Below, in pieces: positions 24,230 through 33,826 of a DNA stretch of 64,000 nucleotides; the first letter of the stretch is position 1, and each line of letters starts with the position of its first letter. This stretch comes from Hymenobacter jejuensis (GTDB taxonomy: Bacteria > Bacteroidota > Bacteroidia > Cytophagales > Hymenobacteraceae): assembly GCF_006337165.1 (NCBI RefSeq), contig NZ_CP040896.1, positions 4,154,001-4,218,000 on the forward strand, read 5' to 3'. Made by a program: the position numbers and the translations under genes. Under the pieces are notes generated by a model that saw only the letters and a list, made by a program, of their open reading frames with translations, had not been told where the DNA came from and searched no databases.

Positions 24230-25480
24230 TTATCGAAACTCTACGTGCAATGTGTGCAGCGACTCCGGAGCGGCAAATGTGTAACGTAGCCGGAAGCCGT
24301 AGTGCGTACAAATCTGCTGCACAATGGATAGGCCCAGGCCCGGCGAATCGGAGGCGGCGTTGTGCTTGCGGAAGCGGCCGAGCAGCTGCATTGGGTCGCC
24401 GCTGAGGGGCGGGCCGGTGTTCACGACATCCAGCGTGTTCGCCGTGACGGTTACCTGCAGGCCGCCTTTTTGAAGGTTGTGCTTGATGGCATTTTGCAGA
24501 AGGTTGCTGACCAGTGAATCGGCCAGCGAAGGGTGCATAACCACCGCAAGTGGAGCCGTGAGCAGGAGCTGCGGCTCGATCTCTTTGGCTTCCAGAAAGT
24601 CTTGCAGCTGCGCGAGTTTGTCCGCCACCAACTCGTCGAGGCGCAGCGGCGCGGCGTCGGTAAACTGCCGGTTTTCAATCTTGCTGAGTAGCGTAAGCGC
24701 CTGATGCAGCCGCGACAGCCGCAGGGCGGCGCGGTAGAGATCGTGCACCGACTCCGCCGCCGTTTCGGGCAGCTCGGGCAGCTGCATGAGCTGCTCGAGC
24801 TTGGCTTGCATGATGGCCAGCGGCGTCTGGGTTTCGTGGGCAGCGTTTTCGGTGAATTCCTTTAGGGCCCGGTAGTCGGCGGCCACGCGTTGCGTGAGTT
24901 GGGTCACGGCTTGGTTTAGCTCGCTGAACTCGTCGATGGGCGTGGGCGGCAATGCCAACGACTGCGGCTGTTGCAGCTGGTAGCCGCGCAACACGCCCAA
25001 CGTCTGCTGAAACGGCGCCCACAGCCACCGCGACAGCCAGCGATTCAGCAGCACTAAGCTGCTGAACAGCAAGCCCATAACCACCAGCATCACCGTCAGG
25101 ACCACTTCCAGCACGTCTTCGGTTTCGATCAGCGATTTGCGCAGCGTAATCCAATACGGCTGCCCCTGCACCGTTACCGGAAAAGTAAGCTCCCGAAAGG
25201 GCACGCTGCTGCGCTCCACGGGGTCGAAGAGCACCGTGTCGCCAAGCCCGGTCCGGTGCGGCTTGCGGCTGAGGGTGAGCTCCGTAGGGTCGGTGATGGG
25301 CGGTAGCGCGCGGGTTTCTTGGATGCGCTTGCTCACATAGGACTGGTGCAATTCCAGTTGCTCGTCTACCTCGTCAGCCAGAATTTTCTGCATACCAACA
25401 TACAGCACGCCCGTTCCCAGCACGAACAGCACCGTGGCCAGGGCCAAATAATAGCGATTGGTAGTGGTGAGCAGCTTCAC
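24230..25480 (-). CDS. Sensor histidine kinase, two-membrane-segment type
   Basis: A 416-residue kinase. It starts at a GTG that overlaps the regulator stop by four bases (GTGA). Membrane helices lie at about residues 10-30 and 128-155, flanking a periplasmic loop of about 100 residues. A HAMP-like region follows, then HisKA with phospho-His in ENAAHETQTPLAIMQAK, the N box SNLLQNAIKHNLQ, and the G box SPGLGLSIVQQIC. It pairs with the regulator gene directly upstream. The operon is divergent from the TolC/adaptor/RND genes, so it probably controls that efflux pump; this is inference from position. Confidence 0.92.
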   Translation of the reverse strand: MKLLTTTNRYYLALATVLFVLGTGVLYVGMQKILADEVDEQLELHQSYVSKRIQETRALPPITDPTELTLSRKPHRTGLGDTVLFDPVERSSVPFRELTFPVTVQGQPYWITLRKSLIETEDVLEVVLTVMLVVMGLLFSSLVLLNRWLSRWLWAPFQQTLGVLRGYQLQQPQSLALPPTPIDEFSELNQAVTQLTQRVAADYRALKEFTENAAHETQTPLAIMQAKLEQLMQLPELPETAAESVHDLYRAALRLSRLHQALTLLSKIENRQFTDAAPLRLDELVADKLAQLQDFLEAKEIEPQLLLTAPLAVVMHPSLADSLVSNLLQNAIKHNLQKGGLQVTVTANTLDVVNTGPPLSGDPMQLLGRFRKHNAASDSPGLGLSIVQQICTHYGFRLRYTFAAPESLHTLHVEFR

Positions 25481-26154
25481 TCGGTTTCCAGCTTGTAACC
25501 CAGGCCGTAAATGGTGCGGATGTAATTATCGGCACCCAACTCCTGCAACTTCTTGCGCAGGTTTTTGAGGTGCGTGTAAATAAAGTCAAACGAATCGGCC
25601 ATATCAGCCGCGTCGCCCCAGATGTGCTCGGCAATGGCTTCCTTTGTCAGCACGCGGTTGGGGTTAGCCAGAAAAAACAACAGCAAGTCGTACTCCTTGC
25701 GGGTGAGCGTAACCGGCTGATCGTGAACCAGAACCAAGGCCTGTTCGGGAAACACGGTCAGGTCGCGGAAAGCAAGGTGGCGCTGCCCCTGAAACTGCCG
25801 CCGGCGCAAAATGGCGCGCAGGCGGGCGTTCAATTCAGCCAGATGAAAAGGCTTTGGCAGGTAGTCATCGGCGCCCAGCTCCAGGCCCTGCACCTTGTCG
25901 TCGAGGGCATCGCGGGCCGAGATGATGAGCACGCCTGCCTCCGACTTATCGGCCTTAAGGGTGCGTACCAAGTTCAGGCCGTTGCCGTCGGGCAGCGTCA
26001 GGTCGATGAGCACGCAGTCGTATTGGTACAGCTTGATTTTCTCATGCGCCTGCTGGTAGCTCTCAGCCGTTTCGCACACGTAGCCGCCGTGGCGCAGAAA
26101 CTCCAGCAGCGTTGTGCGCAGCGGCACTTCGTCTTCAACAATCAAGACTTTCAA
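25477..26154 (-). CDS. OmpR-family response regulator, likely controlling the adjacent RND operon
   Basis: A 225-residue regulator. The frame stays open upstream to 26313, but the extra N-terminus is not domain-like; the TTG at 26154 places KVLIVEDEVPLRTTLLEF right at the start, as in the family. Receiver: phospho-Asp in DCVLIDLTLPDG, Lys in YLPKPFHL. Winged helix: LTRKEYDLLLFFLANPNRVL and IYTHLKNLRKKLQELGADNY. It overlaps the kinase gene by four bases. It reads away from the outer-membrane factor gene across about 160 bp, so it is well placed to act on both promoters. Confidence 0.9.
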   Translation of the reverse strand: MKVLIVEDEVPLRTTLLEFLRHGGYVCETAESYQQAHEKIKLYQYDCVLIDLTLPDGNGLNLVRTLKADKSEAGVLIISARDALDDKVQGLELGADDYLPKPFHLAELNARLRAILRRRQFQGQRHLAFRDLTVFPEQALVLVHDQPVTLTRKEYDLLLFFLANPNRVLTKEAIAEHIWGDAADMADSFDFIYTHLKNLRKKLQELGADNYIRTIYGLGYKLETE

Positions 26155-26316
26155 AGCAACGGCAAAAAGAGGAACAGTAGAAAAATGCGGGGTATATCGA
26201 TCGGCCAAGCAAAGCTTGAATTCTGAAGATAGGCTGTAGTTGCAAAGGAACGCAACTTGAGCCCGGCCGAGGCGTAGGAGAGCGCATCCGAACATCCGGC
26301 ATCCTAAATTCACAGA

Positions 26317-27696
26317 GTGGCTTTCGTCAGGTTTTCCTCAGAATCAAGCTTCTCCTTTGCAACGTCCACTTGCTGCTTGCTGCCATTGTCTGTATATAGC
26401 CTAACTCCGTTTCTTCCTCGCTGGCGCTGGATATCTATCTGTTCTGCAGTGCTTTGCATAATAATGCCCGGCTGTCCGGCTCAGGCGCAGGACGGCGTCC
26501 GGACGCTGGATGCGTTTTTGCAGCTGGCCCGCCAAAACAGCCCGCTGCTGCTCGACAACGCCGGGCAGGTGGCCCAAGTCCGCCTCGATAGCCTGCGCCG
26601 ACGTGCTTTGCAACGCCCGCAGGTAACCGGCAACGCTGCGGCCGTGGCGGCGCCCATCATCCGGCGCAACACTACTACCGGCGACGGCGGCTTAGGCTAC
26701 GACGAAGCCGTATCGAATGGGGGCAACTACACTGCCTACGTGGGCGCCACGCAGCCGCTTTTCAACGCCCCCACGCTCCGCAACGATTACCAGGTGCTGG
26801 CCAACCAGGGCGTGGCCCTGCGCAACACAGGCCGGCTGGCGGCGCTGGACTTGCGCCGCTCCATCACCGATCAGTTCCTGACTGCTTTTGCCGCCCAGCA
26901 GCAATGGTCGTACAGCCAGTCGTTGCTGCGGCAGCTGCGGCAGCAAGATGAACTGTTGCGCCGCCTGGTAAACGGAGGCGTGTACAAGCAAACCCAATAC
27001 CTAACCTACTATGCCTCAGTGCGCAACCAAGAGGTGACCGTGCTGCAAAACGAGCTCAGCTACCGCCGCGAGCTAGGCACGCTGCGCTACCTGAGCGGGG
27101 TGATTGACACAACGTTACTGCTGGTCGAAAGGCCCGCGCCGCCCACGCACCGACAGCTGGCCGGCCTGGGCTCAATCACGCAGCAGCAGTATGTGCTGGA
27201 CAGTCTGCGGATTGGCCTGGCCCGCCGCGCCATCGACCTGACCTACCGTCCGCAGGTGAGTTGGGTGGCTGATATTGGTTTGCAATCCTCTACGCTTCAG
27301 CAGTTTGGCAACCACGCGGGCTTCAGCGGCGGCCTGGTATTGTCGGTGCCGATTTTCGACGGACACCAGCGCCAGATTGCGTACAGTCGGCTGGCCGTGG
27401 ACGACCGGATTCGGCAGGGCTACCGTACCTTTCTCACGCGCCAGCGCCGCCAGCAATACGACCAGCTTTCGGGCTTGGCCCGCGCCTCCGACCGGCTGCT
27501 GGCTACCATTCGGCAGCAAATCAGCATTGCCAACACCCTCATCGAAGCGGGCCGCAGCCAACTGGCCGCCGGCGACATTTCCATTCTCGATTACCTGCTG
27601 CTCATCACCGGCTACCGCGACCTGCAATTCAGCCTCGCGCAAGCCGAAACCGAACGCCTGCGCAACCTCTACGCTCTCGACTACCTCGCGGAATAA
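26317..27696 (+). CDS. TolC-family outer-membrane efflux protein
   Basis: Up to 459 residues, forming the outer-membrane channel of a tripartite efflux pump. The mature region begins near AQDGVRTLDAFLQLARQNSP, a standard TolC opening, and has two long coiled-coil repeats (about 65-250 and 270-459). The start is uncertain: the frame opens with a GTG at 26317 but the first 35 residues are atypical. In-frame TTG codons at 26377 and 26386, followed by RWRWISICSAVLCIIMPG, would give a more ordinary signal peptide. The adaptor gene follows after 31 bp and the permease after a further 11 bp. Confidence 0.88.
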   Translation: MAFVRFSSESSFSFATSTCCLLPLSVYSLTPFLPRWRWISICSAVLCIIMPGCPAQAQDGVRTLDAFLQLARQNSPLLLDNAGQVAQVRLDSLRRRALQRPQVTGNAAAVAAPIIRRNTTTGDGGLGYDEAVSNGGNYTAYVGATQPLFNAPTLRNDYQVLANQGVALRNTGRLAALDLRRSITDQFLTAFAAQQQWSYSQSLLRQLRQQDELLRRLVNGGVYKQTQYLTYYASVRNQEVTVLQNELSYRRELGTLRYLSGVIDTTLLLVERPAPPTHRQLAGLGSITQQQYVLDSLRIGLARRAIDLTYRPQVSWVADIGLQSSTLQQFGNHAGFSGGLVLSVPIFDGHQRQIAYSRLAVDDRIRQGYRTFLTRQRRQQYDQLSGLARASDRLLATIRQQISIANTLIEAGRSQLAAGDISILDYLLLITGYRDLQFSLAQAETERLRNLYALDYLAE

Positions 27697-27727
27697 GTTG
27701 CGAAGCGTATTCTGTAAGACATTGTAT

Positions 27728-28693
27728 ATGAACGAGTTACTTCTTTACTTCTTTCGAGCACATTCAGCCCTAAGAGGAGTTGGTTTGGCGGTGACGTTGC
27801 TGCTTTTCACGCAGTGTGGCGGCGCTTCCCCAGCCGACGAAGCCGTTGCCGAGGAAGAAGTGCATGCCCGCGCCGCCGTTACGGTGGGCCGTGTGCAGCC
27901 GGACACCGTGACGGACGTGCTACACCTGAGCGCCGTGACGGCCTATCCGGCAAAAGATGTGCTGCGGGCCACCACTACCGGTTACCTCATCGCGCCGGTG
28001 CCGGTGCTGGGCCAGCGCGTAGGAGCAGGGCAAACGGTGTTTACCCTGCAAACCAAAGAGTCGCGCACACTGCACCTCGACAAGCTCACCGGCGATCCGC
28101 GGCTGCATTTCAGCGGCATTATCCGCATTCCGAGTCCGCGGGCGGGCGTGATCGCTACCGTGGATAAGCTGGCCGGCGACTACGTGCAGGACGGCGAGCA
28201 GCTCGGCACCGTGTACGACCAAACCCGGTTCGGCTTTCAGCTCGACGTGCCCGTAACCCAGCTGCGCTACGTGCGCACCGGCCAGCACTGCCGCATCACG
28301 CTGCCCGACGGCCGCGTACTGGAAGGCGTAGTGGCCGAAGCCCTGCCCGCCGCCGACGTAAGCATCCAGACCCAGCGCTACACCATCCGGCCCGTCGGGA
28401 AGGTGCCGCAGTTGCCTGAAAACCTAGCGGTTACGGTGGATCTCGACAAAACCGCACCGCAAGTAGCCAACACGCTGCCCCGCGAAGCCGTGCTCACCGA
28501 CGAAACCCAGACCAACTTCTGGGTGATGCGCCTGCTCAACGACAGCACCGCCGTGAAAGTCCCGGTGAAAACCGGTCCCGAGCAAAACGGCCGCGTGGTG
28601 GTCCTCAGCCCGAAATTTTCTCCTCACGACCGCATCGTGCTCACCGGCAACTACGGCCTGGAAGACACGGCTGCGGTGAAGCTCACCCGCTAA
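27728..28693 (+). CDS. RND efflux periplasmic adaptor (HlyD/MFP) lipoprotein
   Basis: A 321-residue adaptor linking the inner-membrane pump to the TolC-family channel. The ATG at 27728 is chosen because it yields a lipoprotein signal (LAVTLLLFTQCGG). It has the biotinyl-lipoyl-like halves (YLIAPVPVLGQRVGAGQTVF and RAGVIATVDKLAGDYVQDGE) with almost no coiled-coil hairpin between them, so it is shorter than AcrA types. A barrel and membrane-proximal domain follow (VTQLRYVRTGQHCRITLP). An upstream in-frame open stretch overlapping the channel gene is spurious. Confidence 0.88.
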   Translation: MNELLLYFFRAHSALRGVGLAVTLLLFTQCGGASPADEAVAEEEVHARAAVTVGRVQPDTVTDVLHLSAVTAYPAKDVLRATTTGYLIAPVPVLGQRVGAGQTVFTLQTKESRTLHLDKLTGDPRLHFSGIIRIPSPRAGVIATVDKLAGDYVQDGEQLGTVYDQTRFGFQLDVPVTQLRYVRTGQHCRITLPDGRVLEGVVAEALPAADVSIQTQRYTIRPVGKVPQLPENLAVTVDLDKTAPQVANTLPREAVLTDETQTNFWVMRLLNDSTAVKVPVKTGPEQNGRVVVLSPKFSPHDRIVLTGNYGLEDTAAVKLTR

Positions 28694-28704
28694 CGCCGCC
28701 CCTC

Positions 28705-31700
28705 ATGCGCCAATCTGTCTTTCAAGCGTACAAAGCCCCGATTGCCGTGTTGCTGGCGCTGGGGCTGGCAATGGGCGTGTTGGCCTACAAGCGCATTAAC
28801 GTGGCGCTGTTTCCGGAAGTGACGTTTCCGAAGGTAAAAGTAATTGCCGATAACGGTCTGCAACCCGTTGATAGAATGATGGTTACGGTGACCAAGCCCA
28901 TGGAAGATGCCATGAAGCAGGTGCCGGGCCTCACGCTGCTACGCTCGACCACGAGTCGCGGCAGCTGCGAAATTTCGGCCTACCTCGACTGGAACGTGGA
29001 CGTCGTGCGCAGCCAGCAAACCATCGAATCGCGCTTGAATCAGATTCGTGCCGACCTGCCGCCCACCACCCAAATCACCGTCGAGCGCATGAATCCGGCC
29101 ATTTTGCCGGTGATGGGCTATACCCTGGAAGCGCCGGGCCGCAGCGCCCTGGAGCTACGCCGGCTGGCGCTGTACACCATCAAACCCTTTCTGTCTCAGG
29201 TAGATGGTGTGTCGGCGGTGCAGGTGCAGGGCGGACGCACCAAGGAGTTTCAGGTGGAGCTGCTGCCCGACCAGCTAGCGGCCTTGGGCCTGACGCCCAA
29301 CGCCGTGAGTACCATGCTTGGGCAGACCAACTTCGTGCAGTCGAACGGCTATCTGTCCGACTACCGCCGCCTCTATCTGACCACCACCGACGCTACCATC
29401 CACACCAAAGACGACCTCGAAAACGTGGTTCTGCGCAACGACGGCCGCCGCATCGTGCGTCTGGCCGACGTGGCCACCGTGCGCCTCGGCGAGCAGCAGG
29501 AATACACCCGCATCAACGCCAACGGCCACGATGCGGTGCTGATTTCAGTGTTGCGCCAGCCCGACGCCAACGTGGTGCAGGTGTCCGACGGGGTGCGCGC
29601 CAAGGTGAAAAGCCTGCAAGGCGGCCTGCCCAAAGGTATTACGCTGCGGCCCTACTACGACCAGGCCGATTTTGTGGCGGAAGTAGTGCGCTCCGTGCAG
29701 GATTCACTCTGGATAGGCCTGGCGCTTGCCTTGGCCGTTACGGCGCTGTTTCTGCGTTCGTGGCGCGCTTCGCTCACCATTTTGCTGACCATTCCGCTGG
29801 CGCTGGCTTTTACCATTGCGGTGCTGTATTTCGGGCTGGGCTATTCCTTTAACATCATGACCCTGGGCGCGTTAGCCGCCGCCATCGGCCTGATGATCGA
29901 CGATGCGGTGGTGATGGTGGAGCAGCTGCACCGCGTGGGCGAGGAGCATCCCACGGCTTCTACCTCCGAAATCGTGGCCCGCTCAGTGCAGCATTTGCTG
30001 CCGGCGCTTATCGGGTCTTCGCTGAGCACCATCGTGATTTTCCTGCCTTTTGCGCTGCTGGGCGGCGTGGCCGGAGCGTACTTTAAAGTGCTGGCTACCA
30101 CGATGGTAGTTGCCCTTATCTGTTCGTTTTTGGTGGCGTGGCTGGGCTTGCCGGTGCTGTATCTGCTGCTCACCAGCCTAGGCATCCGCCAGCCAAAGGA
30201 AACCCGCACCAAAGACCGCCTCGATCAGCCGGAGCCATTTCCTAAGCCATTGCCGGCGCTGCTAGTGCCCGATGCCGCCGGCCACCTGGTCGATGAAGCT
30301 GCCGATCCCGGCCTCATCGACGCCGCCCACCACGAGATTCCGTGGGTGCGCTCAGTGATCCGGCACCCAGCCTACAGTGTGGTGGGCGTGATCGTCTTAG
30401 TAGGGCTCATGTGGTTTATCATTCCGCGCCTGGCTACTGGTTTTCTGCCCGAAATGGACGAAGGCTCCATTGTGCTCGACTACGAATCGCCGCCGGGCAC
30501 GTCGCTGGAAGAAACTGACCGAATGCTGCGCGCGTCCGAAAAGCTCATTTTGCAAGTGCCCGAAGTGGCCAGCTACACGCGCCGCACGGGCACGCAAATG
30601 GGTTTTTTCATCACCGAACCCAATAGCGGGGACTTCCTGATCAGCCTCAAAACCAACCGCGATCGCACCACCGATGAAGTCATCGATGACATCCGACAGC
30701 GCATCGAAAGCTCGCAGCCGGCCCTGATTATTGATTTTGGGCAGGTGATCGGCGACATGCTCGGCGATCTGATGAGCACGGTGCAACCCATTGAGATTAA
30801 GGTATTTGGCCCCGATGCCACCCGGCGTTATGCCTTGGCCCGGCAAGTGGCTGATATTGTGGAGCATACGGATGGCACGGCTGATGTGTACAACGGCATC
30901 CTGCGCGTAGGGCCATCCATCGACGTGCGGCCTGACCCGCGCCGGCTGGCGCAGTTTGGCATCACCGGCACCGATTTTCAGTCGCAGCTCCAGACCCAGC
31001 TCGAAGGCGTAGTGGCCGGCGATGTGCTGGAAGGCGAGCAGCTGCTAAACATTCGGCTGCGCTACCCGCGCGCCACCACGGCCAGCTTGCAGGAAGTACG
31101 CCAACAGCCCATTTTCCTGCCCAATGGCGGACGCCGCCGCCTCTCCGACCTGGCCGACGTGAGCGTGACGTCGGGTGGGGCCGAATTGGAGCGGGAAAAC
31201 CTGCAGGCCATGACCGCCGTGACGGCCCGCCTCAACGGCCGCGACCTGGGCTCGGCAATGAGCGACATTCGCCAGAAGCTCGACCGCCAACTGAACCTGT
31301 CACCGGGCTATTTCATTCAGTATGGCGGCAGCTACGCCGAGCAGCAGCAGTCGTTTCAGGAGCTGTTGACCATCCTGATTAGCGCCTGCCTGTTGGTATT
31401 TGCGGTGGGGCTATTCCTGTTCCGCGACCTAAAAGCTGCGGCGCTCATCCTGCTGGTGGCGGTGCTGGGCCCGGCCGGGGGTAGTTTGGCGCTTTACCTC
31501 ACGGGTACGCCCCTGAACGTGGGTTCCTATACCGGCCTGATTATGGTGGTCGGCATCATCGGCGAGAACGCCATTTTCACCTTCCAGCAATTCAACGATG
31601 CCCGCCGCGACGCGCCCATCGAGCAGGCCATCGGCTACGCCATCGCAGCCCGTTTGCGCCCCAAGCTCATGACGGCCCTCTCGGCTATTGCGGCCCTGCT

Positions 31701-31872
31701 GCCGCTGGCTTTGGGCATCGGGGCGGGGGCACAGCTGCACCAGCCGCTGGCTATCGCTGTAATTGGCGGCCTGCTGCTGGCGCTGCCATTGCTGTTGGTG
31801 GTACTGCCGAGTCTGCTGCGGATTGCTTATAGCCGCAAAGAAAAAGCCGCGCCGGCCGTGGCAGTAGCATAA
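28705..31872 (+). CDS. RND-superfamily efflux permease
   Basis: A 1055-residue inner-membrane pump. Membrane segments are visible at about 12-30, 335-480 (several), 565-585 and 890-1045. The TM4 proton-relay motif is AAAIGLMIDDAVVMVEQLHR, carrying the adjacent Asp pair of the HAE-type pumps rather than the single-acid pattern of many metal-specific CusA pumps. Porter domains include QVPGLTLLRSTTSRGSCEIS and TTQITVERMNPAILPVMGY. The C-terminal half has GLIMVVGIIGENAIFTFQQF. The operon and divergent two-component system suggest an inducible exporter. Substrate cannot be told from sequence. Confidence 0.93.
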   Translation: MRQSVFQAYKAPIAVLLALGLAMGVLAYKRINVALFPEVTFPKVKVIADNGLQPVDRMMVTVTKPMEDAMKQVPGLTLLRSTTSRGSCEISAYLDWNVDVVRSQQTIESRLNQIRADLPPTTQITVERMNPAILPVMGYTLEAPGRSALELRRLALYTIKPFLSQVDGVSAVQVQGGRTKEFQVELLPDQLAALGLTPNAVSTMLGQTNFVQSNGYLSDYRRLYLTTTDATIHTKDDLENVVLRNDGRRIVRLADVATVRLGEQQEYTRINANGHDAVLISVLRQPDANVVQVSDGVRAKVKSLQGGLPKGITLRPYYDQADFVAEVVRSVQDSLWIGLALALAVTALFLRSWRASLTILLTIPLALAFTIAVLYFGLGYSFNIMTLGALAAAIGLMIDDAVVMVEQLHRVGEEHPTASTSEIVARSVQHLLPALIGSSLSTIVIFLPFALLGGVAGAYFKVLATTMVVALICSFLVAWLGLPVLYLLLTSLGIRQPKETRTKDRLDQPEPFPKPLPALLVPDAAGHLVDEAADPGLIDAAHHEIPWVRSVIRHPAYSVVGVIVLVGLMWFIIPRLATGFLPEMDEGSIVLDYESPPGTSLEETDRMLRASEKLILQVPEVASYTRRTGTQMGFFITEPNSGDFLISLKTNRDRTTDEVIDDIRQRIESSQPALIIDFGQVIGDMLGDLMSTVQPIEIKVFGPDATRRYALARQVADIVEHTDGTADVYNGILRVGPSIDVRPDPRRLAQFGITGTDFQSQLQTQLEGVVAGDVLEGEQLLNIRLRYPRATTASLQEVRQQPIFLPNGGRRRLSDLADVSVTSGGAELERENLQAMTAVTARLNGRDLGSAMSDIRQKLDRQLNLSPGYFIQYGGSYAEQQQSFQELLTILISACLLVFAVGLFLFRDLKAAALILLVAVLGPAGGSLALYLTGTPLNVGSYTGLIMVVGIIGENAIFTFQQFNDARRDAPIEQAIGYAIAARLRPKLMTALSAIAALLPLALGIGAGAQLHQPLAIAVIGGLLLALPLLLVVLPSLLRIAYSRKEKAAPAVAVA

Positions 31873-31885
31873 AATCCTGATATTA

Positions 31886-31914
31886 TATAAATGATTGGTA
31901 GTCAAACGTTTATA
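31886..31914. repeat. 29-bp AT palindrome, copy 3
   Basis: Moderate copy (TATAAATGATTGG, then AGTCAAACGTTTATA after one base) in the convergent gap between the RND and PAP2 genes. Confidence 0.6.
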
Positions 31915-32041
31915 TAAACATCCGGGGCTGATTCGTTTTTGTCGCTTCCGGTTCTACCGACATGGCGCCCCGTGGGGGCCACTCTCCGGCACCAGTCCGA
32001 TCGAAGAGATTATAACGGACAAAGTATTAATAAATAGATAG

Positions 32042-32758
32042 TTACACAGGTCGGCGCCAATAGGCCACTCCGGCCCGCCACCATGTGCGCAGTTGATGGA
32101 AATCGGGCGAGAACAGCAGGTGCAGACCCGCCACCCAGCCTACCGAGCATACCCAGCCGGCCAGCACATCGGAAGGATAATGTACACCCAGATACATGCG
32201 CGAAAGGCCCACGCCCAACGCAAACAGACCGCCGGCCATGCCAGCCAGCCAGCGCCACGGACTTCGCCAGAGCAGAAACGCCAAGGCCGCCGCAAGCGCC
32301 GCTGAGCCCATGGCGTGGCCACTAGGAAAGCTGTAGAACTTGGCCGGGGCAATAGATACCCACAACGCCGGGCGCGGCCGGCCGAAAATCGTCTTGGCCA
32401 GTACGTTCAGCACCACCGCGCCGCCCACCGACAGGGTGAAAAACAGCGCCTGCATGCGGTAGTGCCGCACCAGCAAGCTCAGCGTAATAACCCCGGCGAT
32501 GACGGTCATGACCTCAGGGCCGCCTACGGTGGTAAGCGCCACGGCAAGCTTATCGAGCGCCGGGCTTTCCTGCCGGTGCAGCCACTGCAAAATGGGCTGG
32601 TCGCCGATAAAGCCGCCGCTTTCCCAGATGTCCTCCGCAACCTCCACGAAAATAAACCAGGGTGCCGCGATGCCCAGCACCAGCAACGCCAGCAACGGGC
32701 CTTGCCCACGCAGGGCCCCACGTACCTTCCGATAAAACAGAAACAGGCGTTCGTTCAT
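32042..32758 (-). CDS. PAP2-family membrane phosphatase (undecaprenyl pyrophosphate phosphatase-like)
   Basis: A 238-residue integral membrane protein with about six hydrophobic segments. The three motifs of the type 2 phosphatidic acid phosphatase family are present: KTIFGRPRP, YSFPSGHAMGSAA, and GLSRMYLGVHYPSDVLAG, which carry the catalytic His pair. These enzymes dephosphorylate lipid phosphates or pyrophosphates at the outer face of the inner membrane. The start overlaps the upstream YncE-like stop by four bases (ATGA), so they are co-translated. Confidence 0.9.
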   Translation of the reverse strand: MNERLFLFYRKVRGALRGQGPLLALLVLGIAAPWFIFVEVAEDIWESGGFIGDQPILQWLHRQESPALDKLAVALTTVGGPEVMTVIAGVITLSLLVRHYRMQALFFTLSVGGAVVLNVLAKTIFGRPRPALWVSIAPAKFYSFPSGHAMGSAALAAALAFLLWRSPWRWLAGMAGGLFALGVGLSRMYLGVHYPSDVLAGWVCSVGWVAGLHLLFSPDFHQLRTWWRAGVAYWRRPV

Positions 32759-33792
32759 CGTCCAAATTCCAGAACCTGAAACGTACCCGGCACAATGCTA
32801 GGCCGGGGCCGCGGCGTTTCGGTAGTAGGGGCCGGCGTGGCTCCGTACTGCGCCGTGCTCAGAAACAGGTGGTGCGTAGTGGGGTCGATGGCAATGGTGC
32901 GGGCCCCGCGCGCCGAAGCAATGGTTTCGGTTCGGAAGCGGGCGGGCGAGTCTTCGTGAATGACCGTGAGCGTGCCTTCGCCGTTGGACGTGATGGCCGC
33001 CTGCGCGGCCTCATCGAACACAGCTCCGTCGACGCCCTTGCCAATGGGAACCTGCGCTACCACCTTGCCCGACTCCGAATCGAGCACTATGGCCTTGCCG
33101 TTGCCACAAACGCTGAACAGGCGGTGATGCGCCCGGTCGAAGGCCAGACCGCTGGGCTCCTCGCCCGGCGCCACCGACCAGCGGTGCTTCACGGCCAGCG
33201 TTTTGGCGTCGAAAACCACGATCTCGTTGGTATCTTCCAGATTAACAAATACTTGGCCTTTGCCATCGGAAACGCCCGCTTCGGGTGCGCCGCCCAGCGC
33301 CACGGTGCCTACTACTTTATCGGTAGCCGCGTCGATGACGGTGGCGCTGGCCCCGCCGTTGTTGAACACGAACACACGGCCCGAATACTCGTCGTAGAAC
33401 ACGGCGTCGGGCTTGGTGCCGGTGGGCAGCGACGCGGTTTCTTTCAGGGTGTTCAGGTCGAACACCGTGACCGTATTGCTACGACCATTGGTGATGTAGC
33501 CGCGGCCCAGCTTCGGCACCGGCGCAATGCCGTGCACGCCGGGCGTATTCGAAATAACGCCAGCTTTCTGGTGGGTGTGCAGGTCGAGCACCTCTACTTG
33601 CGTCGCGTGCGAGAGGTAAAGCCGCTGCGCCACCGGGTCGACGGCGAGGTAATCCCAGCCGCCTTCGCCGCCCACAGTAGTTGTCTGGAGCAGGTGGTAG
33701 CTCGCTGCTTTGCTGGCAGTAGCAGGCTTGGTTTGGGCCTGCGCCGCCACAGCGCAACCGCCGAGCAGCAGGAAAGAGAGAAATGATTTCAT
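32755..33792 (-). CDS. YncE-like seven-bladed beta-propeller protein
   Basis: A 345-residue secreted protein with a signal peptide (MKSFLSFLLLGGCAVAAQAQ). It has repeated blades of about 40 residues of the form LYLSHATQVEVLDLHTHQKA, GYITNGRSNTVTVFDLNTLK, VFVFNNGGASATVIDAATDK and LFSVCGNGKAIVLDSESGKV, as in YncE/YVTN propellers. Function unknown; related proteins bind DNA or act as scaffolds. It is coupled with the PAP2 gene downstream and lies 34 bp beyond the next PAP2 gene. Confidence 0.82.
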   Translation of the reverse strand: MKSFLSFLLLGGCAVAAQAQTKPATASKAASYHLLQTTTVGGEGGWDYLAVDPVAQRLYLSHATQVEVLDLHTHQKAGVISNTPGVHGIAPVPKLGRGYITNGRSNTVTVFDLNTLKETASLPTGTKPDAVFYDEYSGRVFVFNNGGASATVIDAATDKVVGTVALGGAPEAGVSDGKGQVFVNLEDTNEIVVFDAKTLAVKHRWSVAPGEEPSGLAFDRAHHRLFSVCGNGKAIVLDSESGKVVAQVPIGKGVDGAVFDEAAQAAITSNGEGTLTVIHEDSPARFRTETIASARGARTIAIDPTTHHLFLSTAQYGATPAPTTETPRPRPSIVPGTFQVLEFGR

Positions 33793-33826
33793 GAAATGTG
33801 AGGAGATCTAAGTTGCTGTTAGTCAG